Source: Bacteroidales bacterium
GTDB lineage: Bacteria; Bacteroidota; Bacteroidia; Bacteroidales; P3
Length of the DNA stretch: 57,818 bases
Direction: 5' to 3'
Assembly: GCA_017542345.1 (NCBI GenBank)
Contig: JAFXXI010000002.1
Location: forward strand, 1-57,818
The notes under the pieces are model-generated. The model did no database searches. It saw only the letters and a list, made by a program, of their open reading frames with translations, and had not been told where the DNA came from. This document shows, piece after piece, positions 1-5,978 of the stretch; position 1 is the first letter of the stretch, and every line of letters begins with the position of its first letter. A program made the position numbers and the translations under genes.

Positions 1-165
1 ACCTTTCCCGGGTGACTCCTCATTGTAAATCACCACGTCCCGCTCCTGCCAGACGCGGACGATGGAGTTTTCCGTGGCCACAATGGCCTCATAGATGCCC
101 TGTGCCGCGGCCGGTGCAGCCGCCAGCGCCAGCAGGGCGCAAACAATCAGTGCTTTCCGTCTCAA
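1..165 (-). CDS. Secreted protein, N-terminal part only (truncated by window edge)
   Basis: The reading frame runs off the left edge, so only about 55 N-terminal residues are visible. They begin LRRKALIVCALLALAAAPAA and continue to AQG, a clear Sec signal peptide with a signal-peptidase-I type cut after AQ. The mature start (GIYEAIVATENSIVRVWQER) matches nothing I recognise. The chosen start is TTG at 165. An in-frame ATG at 213 would precede the signal peptide, but the -7 box at 191-198 lies downstream of it, so that ATG would not be in the transcript. The gene sits below the first copy of the 11-bp repeat element. Function unknown; exported location is well supported. Confidence 0.6.
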   Translation of the reverse strand, partial: MRRKALIVCALLALAAAPAAAQGIYEAIVATENSIVRVWQERDVVIYNEESPGKG

Positions 166-190
166 GGTGAATCCGTTTTGTTTCTGACTG

Positions 191-198
191 CAAAGATA
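191..198 (-). promoter_or_regulatory. Bacteroidota -7 box for the truncated secreted-protein gene
   Basis: TATCTTTG on the minus strand matches the TAnnTTTG consensus, followed by the usual CA. No convincing TTTG lies 18-20 bases upstream; the nearest TTG is about 31 bases away. A start here would leave a leader of roughly 20 bases before the TTG codon at 165. Confidence 0.5.
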
Positions 199-433
199 CG
201 ATTTTTCTTTCATGTAATTATATAATATGCCAATTTTTTTCGGAGGGGGGGGCGGCGCCGTCCCCAAGGACTCCCCCTATATAATATAGTAACCACCTTA
301 GGTCCCGTTTTTTTCACTACCCCCTAAGATTTAACTTTTTTTAACCATCGACCCCCAGAGTGCTGCGGGCGGAATGCGGATTTATGATTATTTAACACCC
401 CCCGATTCGGTCTGCCGGTGGGTCTTCCGGTCC

Positions 434-535
434 GGTTCCCCTCCGGTCCCCCTCCGGTCCCGCTCCGGTCCCGCTCCGCTCATCTTGGGTCGAGTTGCGA
501 AGAGGGAGCGGAGGGGGGCCGGAGGGGAGGAGGGG
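434..535 (+). repeat. 11-bp tandem repeat element, copy R1, with inverted arm
   Basis: Four head-to-tail 11-bp units of pattern GGTYCCSCTCC occupy 434-444, 445-455, 456-466 and 467-477. They are followed by a tail (478-500) containing CATCTTGGGTCGAGTTGCGA. A purine-rich arm at 504-528 is the reverse complement of 437-461 at 23 of 25 positions, so the whole element can fold as a long hairpin. Related copies lie at 13793 and 54127, in the same orientation. Confidence 0.85.
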
Positions 536-562
536 AGAAGGGTTTTAGGGGAGGAGGGTGAG

Positions 563-604
563 CAGTCAGCGGTCGGCAGTCAGCAGTCAGCGGTCGGCAG
601 CCAG
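563..604 (+). repeat. 21-bp direct tandem duplication
   Basis: Two adjacent 21-bp units, 563-583 and 584-604, differ at a single position (T versus C in the last four bases). The unit starts CAGTCAGCGGTCGGCAG. It is not related to the 11-bp element next to it and does not overlap a gene. Confidence 0.8.
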
Positions 605-709
605 TGTAGAGTAGCGGAAGGGATTAGAAATCACTGGGATAGGACTATTTAGCGGGGGCGGTAACGGGTTGTGGAGACGATAATTAAAGTTAATTGCAAG
701 AAAAATTTG

Positions 710-739
710 TTTGCATGTACTAAAAATTTAGTAATTTTG
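710..739 (+). promoter_or_regulatory. Bacteroidota housekeeping promoter
   Basis: TTTG at 710-713, an 18-base spacer, then TAATTTTG at 732-739 followed by CA. This is a near-consensus primary sigma promoter for this phylum. It drives the DUF1573 gene and, by spacing, probably the aminotransferase and the GreA/B-like gene behind it. Confidence 0.75.
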
Positions 740-779
740 CAGCCCGATTGAAGAAGTAAAACTTAAAACAACCGATATC

Positions 780-1325
780 ATGAAAAAGTTTGCATTGATT
801 TGCCTTTTTGCCGCAATGTCGTTCGGCATGGCACAGGCACAGGACACTGAAAAGAAGGACGTTCCGGCCAACGGCGCCAAGATTCGCTTCGAGAGCATGG
901 AGCACCAGTACGGCACCATCGCCAAGGGCAGCAACGGCGACTGCCAGTTCACTTTCTGGAACGACGGCAACGAGCCCCTTATCCTCCAGAACGTGAAGGC
1001 CAGCTGCGGCTGCACCACACCCAAGTACACCCAGAAGCCCGTCATGCCGGGTGAGAAGGGCGTCATCGATGTGCACTACAACACCAACAACGTGGGCGGC
1101 TTCTCGAAGACCGTCACCGTGACCAGCAACGCCGTGGACAACCCGCGCGTGGTGCTGCGCATCAAGGGCAATGTGAAGCAGGATAACGTCGCTCCCCAGC
1201 AGCCTGCCACCGAGCCCATGCCCGTGAAGAAGGACCTGAAGCCCGCCAAGACGCCGAAGCCCGACGAGGCCACTCCCATCAAGGTGGCCGACGACAAGGT
1301 GATGGCTATGCCCAACAAGAGATAA
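780..1325 (+). CDS. DUF1573 family secreted protein
   Basis: This 181-residue exported protein has a Sec signal peptide at residues 1-20 (hydrophobic core, cut after AQA). The DUF1573 domain spans about residues 32-137. The family hallmark ASCGCTTP is present, as is the later GFSKTVTVTSN strand pair, which resembles an Ig-like/ASH beta sandwich. The last 40 residues are a lysine- and proline-rich tail. DUF1573 proteins are very common in Bacteroidota and are exported, but their biochemical role is not settled. The start is fixed by the signal peptide and by a good promoter 40 bases upstream. The A-rich leader AAAACAACCGATAT just before the ATG is shared with hutU. The next gene begins 23 bases downstream. 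Confidence 0.85.
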   Translation: MKKFALICLFAAMSFGMAQAQDTEKKDVPANGAKIRFESMEHQYGTIAKGSNGDCQFTFWNDGNEPLILQNVKASCGCTTPKYTQKPVMPGEKGVIDVHYNTNNVGGFSKTVTVTSNAVDNPRVVLRIKGNVKQDNVAPQQPATEPMPVKKDLKPAKTPKPDEATPIKVADDKVMAMPNKR

Positions 1326-1348
1326 AAAGAACCAAAACAGATAGAGAG

Positions 1349-2566
1349 ATGCCTCAAATATCGAAAAAAGGACTTGAGCTGCCGCAGAGCGCCATCCGCA
1401 AGCTTGTCCCCTTTGCCGACGCCGCCAAGGAGCGTGGTGTGCATGTGTACCACCTGAACATCGGCCAGCCCGACATCGAGACCCCCGCCGGAGCCATGAA
1501 GGCCATGGCTAAAGTGGTCAATGATATGGCCGACAACCACGGTGTGCTGGAGTACAGCCACTCGGCCGGTATCATGAGCTACCGCCGTGCCCTGTGCAAC
1601 TACTACCACCGTCACGGCATCGATGTGACGCCCAACCAGATTATCGTCACCACCGGCGGCAGCGAGGCCCTGCAGATGGCCTTCACCGTGTGCCTGAACC
1701 CGGGCGACGAAATCATCATTCCCGAGCCCTATTACACCAACTATAACACCTTCGCCAAGCTGTGCGATGCCAAGATTGTCACCATCCCGAGCGACATCAA
1801 GACCGGCTTTGCCCTGCCTCCCATCGAGGACTTCGAGAAGGCCATCACGCCGCGCACCCGCGCCATCATGATTTGCAACCCCAACAACCCGACGGGTTAC
1901 CTCTACACCCAGGAGGAGTTGCTGAAGGTGGCCGGCCTGGTGAAGAAGTACGACCTGTACCTCTTCGCCGACGAGGTGTACCGCGAGTTCTGCTACGACG
2001 GCCACAAGCACTTCAGCGTCATGCAGCTCGAAGGACTGGAGCGCAATGTCATCCTGTTCGACTCGGTGTCGAAGCGCTACAGCGCCTGCGGTGCCCGCGT
2101 GGGTTGCATGGTGACGCGCAACAGCGAGGTCTATGCCATCGCCATGCGCCTGGCACAGGCCCGTCTGTCGCCCCCCAGTTTCGGTCAGATCTTCGGCGAG
2201 GCCGCCGTCGACACCCCGCAGGAGTATTTCGACGGTGTCTACAACGAGTACATCGCCCGCCGCAACGTCATTGTCGAGGGCGTGAACAAGATTCCCGGAT
2301 GCTTCTGCCCGATGCCCAAGGGTGCTTTCTATACTGTGATTGACCTGCCGGTGGACGACAGCGACAAGTTCTGCCAGTGGCTGCTGACGGACTTCAGCTA
2401 CGAGGGTGCCACCGTGATGCTGGCTCCCGCCACGGGCTTCTATGTGGATCCCGAACGCGGACGCCATCAGGCCCGTATCACCTACTGCATCTGCATCGAA
2501 GACCTCAAGAAGGCCATCAAGTGCCTCGAAGTGGCTTTGAAGGAATACCCCGGCCGCACCAGATAA
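1349..2566 (+). CDS. Pyridoxal-phosphate aminotransferase, class I/II
   Basis: A 405-residue cytoplasmic fold-type-I PLP enzyme that should transfer an amino group between an amino acid and a 2-oxo acid. The glycine-rich TTGGSEALQ cofactor loop lies at about 101-109, the NPNNPTG motif at 177-183 (cofactor-binding Asn180), the Asp208/Tyr211 pair in ADEVYREF, and the Schiff-base lysine Lys242 in DSVSKRYSACGAR. A C-terminal arginine region (RHQARITYC) should bind the substrate carboxylate. Length and motifs fit the aspartate aminotransferase-like group, but the substrate cannot be read from sequence. The gene follows the DUF1573 gene by 23 bases, and the GreA/B-like gene follows 23 bases later, so one transcript is likely. 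Confidence 0.88.
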   Translation: MPQISKKGLELPQSAIRKLVPFADAAKERGVHVYHLNIGQPDIETPAGAMKAMAKVVNDMADNHGVLEYSHSAGIMSYRRALCNYYHRHGIDVTPNQIIVTTGGSEALQMAFTVCLNPGDEIIIPEPYYTNYNTFAKLCDAKIVTIPSDIKTGFALPPIEDFEKAITPRTRAIMICNPNNPTGYLYTQEELLKVAGLVKKYDLYLFADEVYREFCYDGHKHFSVMQLEGLERNVILFDSVSKRYSACGARVGCMVTRNSEVYAIAMRLAQARLSPPSFGQIFGEAAVDTPQEYFDGVYNEYIARRNVIVEGVNKIPGCFCPMPKGAFYTVIDLPVDDSDKFCQWLLTDFSYEGATVMLAPATGFYVDPERGRHQARITYCICIEDLKKAIKCLEVALKEYPGRTR

Positions 2567-2589
2567 CTAGTCGGACTAGTATAACTGGC

Positions 2590-3042
2590 ATGACTAGAGA
2601 AGAGAAACGCCAACAAGTGATATGCTCCTGCATCGAACAGCAGGAGCATATTGCTAATGTGGCCAAGCAGGAGATGGACTCGGCGCAGCAGCAGAGCAAC
2701 GACTACGGTGCCAATGTGGACCGCTATGACTCGTACCGCACCAAGATGCTGCGTTCGAGGGATATGTACGCGCGGCAGTACAGCAACGCCCTGGCGGGCA
2801 TACGCGCCTTGCAGGACCTGCTGAAGTTGCAGCCTTTCGACACCGTGGCGCACGGCGCCTGCGTGGTGACCGACCGCCAGAAGTTCTTCCTGAGCATTGG
2901 CGCAGGTAAGTTCCAGGTGGGGAATGAGGTGTGGTTTGCCATCTCGGCGCAGACCCCCATCTATCTGGCTGTGAAAGGCCGCCAGGCGGGCGACACGTTC
3001 ATCATCAACGGCCAGAGCCAGACCATCAAGGAGATATTCTAG
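2590..3042 (+). CDS. GreA/GreB-like small protein
   Basis: A 150-residue protein with a helical, charged N-terminal half (residues 1-75, rich in Gln and Glu, likely coiled coil) and a compact C-terminal half containing GAGKFQVGNEVWFAISAQTP and an AGDTFIINGQ stretch. The layout resembles the coiled-coil plus FKBP-like arrangement of GreA/GreB transcript-cleavage factors. Similar Bacteroidota proteins are often mislabelled 3-oxoacyl-ACP synthase. The first ATG with a sensible N terminus is 2590, because the frame extends upstream only into the aminotransferase gene. The last four bases overlap the 3' end of the convergent fusion gene, so there is no room for a terminator. Binding to RNA polymerase is inference from fold. 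Confidence 0.65.
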   Translation: MTREEKRQQVICSCIEQQEHIANVAKQEMDSAQQQSNDYGANVDRYDSYRTKMLRSRDMYARQYSNALAGIRALQDLLKLQPFDTVAHGACVVTDRQKFFLSIGAGKFQVGNEVWFAISAQTPIYLAVKGRQAGDTFIINGQSQTIKEIF

Positions 3043-5978
3043 AGGCGTTTCAAAGTGATGTCACCTATCGAGGCTTCCACGGCAGTGGGGGCCTCGAATT
3101 GTGTCGGGACGGTGGGGAGGATATGTCTCTCGTCGCCCCAGCCGAGGAGGGGTATCTGCTGGTATTCGCGCTGGAGGTCGGCGGCCGGAAGACGGAGTCC
3201 GGCGGGGTAGGCGGGGCGGCGGTCGAACTTGGAGGTGCTGTGGCGCGGGGCGCCGACCTCGAAGTGGGTGCAACGGTCGTTGCTCACCAGGCGGAAGCGG
3301 CCGGTGCTGTCGGTATAGGTGTTCATGCCTACGCTCCAGTCCGCGTTCCAGCCGCGGACGACGGCGCCCTCGACGGGCTTGCCGCGGTCGTCGACCACGC
3401 GACCCGTGACGGCGAGGTTCTGGTAGGCTAGCATGTTGCGATAGTTGGCCGGTGGCAGACAGTCCTCTTCAGAGGTCACGCCCAAGCAGGCGACGCGCAA
3501 GGTCTGGGGGAAGGTGGCGGCGGGCTTGCGGCGGCCCTGGCTGTCGCGCAGGCCGGTGTACTGCGCCTCGAAGTTGACGCCCTCGGGGTAGTCTTGGAAC
3601 TCCCACCAACCGTAGCCGATGGCGCCGTTGAGCTTGGCATAGCGGTAGGTCTCCCACATGAAGTCCACCTGCGCCTTGTAGGGCACCGCGTCGCCATCGG
3701 CGGGCAGGCCGGTCTCGCCCACCATCCAGGGTTTGCCGCAGTAGTGGCTGTACCACCACATCTCGCCCTGCACGCGCAGGGGGTGATAGGTGTGCATCTC
3801 GATGAAGTCGACCGGCAGCATGGCGGGGTCCCACTCGAAGACCTCGATGGGTTCGGCGGTGGCCACGGTGAAGAGCTGGTGGGGCGCGTAGGTGCGCACC
3901 AGGCGGCGCCATTCGCTCACGGTGGCGACAGCGTCGCGTTTGTCGCGGTCGGCCTTGGGATCGAAGTAGAGGGGTTCGTTCAGGAGGTCGTAGGCCCAGA
4001 GAGCGGGCATGTCGGCGAGGTGACGCATGAGACCGACGGCGTAGTCGCGCCAGTAGCCCTCGAAGGGGGGCTTGATGAGCAGCATGACGTGGAGTCCGGC
4101 GCTGTCGGCCTGCTGCACCATGCGGCGGGTGGCATGGTACATGGCGGCAGAGTCGCCGTCTTCGTCGAGCACGTCGAGGCAGACGCGCACGGCGTTGAAG
4201 CCCCAGGCGGCAATTGTGTCGAAGTGGGCGCGGACGTCGCCGTCGGTATACCACGGCGCGGGCACCACACGGTCGCAGTCGATGAAGGCTTTGTAATTGA
4301 GCATCAGCGGGAACCACGGTTCGCCGTCGAGGACGAAGGAGTGGCGGTCGATGCCGACGAAGCCGTGGTTGCCGAAGAAGTCCTCGAGGGTCTCGTTGAC
4401 GACGGTGTCCGCCATGCGGCAGAGTGAGAGTCGGCCGTTGCCGGCGATGCGCTGCAGGCGTCCGAGGATGTGTTTCTGCCAGGGGAAGTTGTCGCGGAAG
4501 GCGTCGTCCTCGATGACGGCATAGTCGGCGGGGACGTGTATTGCAGCGTCGATGATGGGCTCGTCGTACCACATGAGGCTGTAGCCTTTGCGGCCCATCT
4601 GGATGAAGGGAGTGTTCTGCGGGTAGGAGAAAACGGAGAGGATTTTGGCATCGCGGCTCACGCCGAGGCTATCGAGCCACCGGTCGGCGCCGGCATAGTT
4701 GAGGTTGCATTGGTATGCTTTGTCGTCGGGGATTTGCCGACTGCGGTTATTGTGCCGTGCGCCAGAGAACATCAGGCCGCCGAGCAGGATTACAGCAGCA
4801 ATGCTGCCGAGCTTTGTGGCGGTGCCCTTGGGATTAGGGAGGGCTTTGAGTGCCAAGACGAAAAGAAGGATGCAGGGCAGGAAGAAGCTGTCGAGGAAGT
4901 AGTAGTCGTGGTCTTCGAACTGAACCATCATGGCTGCGAAGAAGAGCACCTCGCCGAGCCAGTAGATGGCTGCTAACCAAAGCAGCGACAGACGGCCTTC
5001 TTGTGGGCGGGATTGCCCGTTCCGTTTACGGTTCAGGAAGAAGAACACGGTGGCGGCCGCGAGGGTGACGGCTATCGTCCAGTGCTGCAGGCGCGAGAAA
5101 TACTGCCACCGCCAGCTTTCTTTTATGGTGTCAAAGAGGCGGTCGGCATCCGCCAAGCTGGTCGGGCTCCGCAGTTCGCTGAGGAAAAGGGTGCCGTGCT
5201 GTGCAGCCAGGTGGCTGTTCCAGAAATGGTAGGCCAGGATGGCGGCGAAGGCCGATGCCACCGATAGCCATTTCAGTCTTATCTTCTCTTCTCCTCGCAG
5301 GATGCGTATCAGCTCGAAGCCGCAGACGGCCACCAATGTCACCGCCTGCGATGAGCGGACAAGCGTTGCCATTCCGAGCAAGGCGATGGCCCAGTGCCAG
5401 AATCGCACGCCGTCGCCCTGCCAGTGGCGTATGTAGGCCCAAAGCCCCATGACGGCAAGAGCCAGCGCCGGAGCGCAGGGAAGGAAGTTGGCGAAGTAGT
5501 AGGCATAGACGGGCGCCGTCATGTACAGCACTATGGCCGCCGCCGATTTTAGTATCGACCGCGTGAGCCTCCACGTCAGCATGTACAGGAACCAGGCTCC
5601 CACAAGGCTGCAGAGCAGTGTCCAGAGGTGAAATACCCAGGGTGCCGTGGTGCCGAAAAGCGACATCAGCAGCGCCACAATATACTCATGAATCGGGAAG
5701 TCGACCGAAGTGATGGTGTCGCCATAGTCTACCGCCCACCAGCCTGGATATTGCTTATTGTAGATGAGTGTCTCGGGGTGGAAGAGGTCGAAACCATTGT
5801 TGGTAAACCCGATGGCAATGGAGTACCAGTCGGACTGCGACCAAGCGTGGATATATGCCGGGAGGGCATCGATGAAGGGCCACGCCAGGGGCAGTGCGAT
5901 AGAAACAATTGCAATGGCGGCAAAGATGCCGCCATTGCAATTGTCGGAGGAGGCTGTCTTAGTAGCCGAAAATCTCAT
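3039..5978 (-). CDS. Membrane GT-C-like / GH5-like hydrolase / regulatory-domain fusion
   Basis: This 979-residue protein joins three modules. Residues 17-410 hold about ten hydrophobic segments in a GT-C (GT39/ArnT-like) layout, with acidic residues in the first outside loops (SQSDWY; VDFPIHEY). Residues 410-540 form a linker domain. Residues 545-825 look like a GH5-type TIM barrel: the acid/base sits in DLLNEPL (Glu668), the nucleophile in VGETGLP (Glu755), and HTYHP precedes it. Residues 855-905 match a carboxypeptidase-regulatory-like beta sandwich (VTGRVVDDRGKPVEGAVVRG). The hydrolase should face the periplasm. The gene starts 20 bases inside the end of the M16 peptidase gene, so the two are co-transcribed. 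GT-C proteins normally do not carry a GH5 domain. Substrates are unknown. Confidence 0.75.
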   Translation of the reverse strand: MRFSATKTASSDNCNGGIFAAIAIVSIALPLAWPFIDALPAYIHAWSQSDWYSIAIGFTNNGFDLFHPETLIYNKQYPGWWAVDYGDTITSVDFPIHEYIVALLMSLFGTTAPWVFHLWTLLCSLVGAWFLYMLTWRLTRSILKSAAAIVLYMTAPVYAYYFANFLPCAPALALAVMGLWAYIRHWQGDGVRFWHWAIALLGMATLVRSSQAVTLVAVCGFELIRILRGEEKIRLKWLSVASAFAAILAYHFWNSHLAAQHGTLFLSELRSPTSLADADRLFDTIKESWRWQYFSRLQHWTIAVTLAAATVFFFLNRKRNGQSRPQEGRLSLLWLAAIYWLGEVLFFAAMMVQFEDHDYYFLDSFFLPCILLFVLALKALPNPKGTATKLGSIAAVILLGGLMFSGARHNNRSRQIPDDKAYQCNLNYAGADRWLDSLGVSRDAKILSVFSYPQNTPFIQMGRKGYSLMWYDEPIIDAAIHVPADYAVIEDDAFRDNFPWQKHILGRLQRIAGNGRLSLCRMADTVVNETLEDFFGNHGFVGIDRHSFVLDGEPWFPLMLNYKAFIDCDRVVPAPWYTDGDVRAHFDTIAAWGFNAVRVCLDVLDEDGDSAAMYHATRRMVQQADSAGLHVMLLIKPPFEGYWRDYAVGLMRHLADMPALWAYDLLNEPLYFDPKADRDKRDAVATVSEWRRLVRTYAPHQLFTVATAEPIEVFEWDPAMLPVDFIEMHTYHPLRVQGEMWWYSHYCGKPWMVGETGLPADGDAVPYKAQVDFMWETYRYAKLNGAIGYGWWEFQDYPEGVNFEAQYTGLRDSQGRRKPAATFPQTLRVACLGVTSEEDCLPPANYRNMLAYQNLAVTGRVVDDRGKPVEGAVVRGWNADWSVGMNTYTDSTGRFRLVSNDRCTHFEVGAPRHSTSKFDRRPAYPAGLRLPAADLQREYQQIPLLGWGDERHILPTVPTQFEAPTAVEASIGDITLKRL

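Larger units (their letters stand above)
199..709. other. Divergent intergenic region with repeats, no gene
   Basis: No credible gene lies here. The region holds a G-run and a GC palindrome near 241-270, several poly-T stretches (307-345), the first 11-bp repeat element with its purine-rich inverted arm (434-535), and a 21-bp tandem duplication (563-604). A 92-codon open frame over the repeat is low-complexity and rejected. Confidence 0.7.

Noticed and set aside
374-652. 92-codon open frame upstream of the DUF1573 gene
   Set aside because: It is made of the R1 repeat and the 21-bp duplication, gives low-complexity protein, and has no promoter or homology signal.
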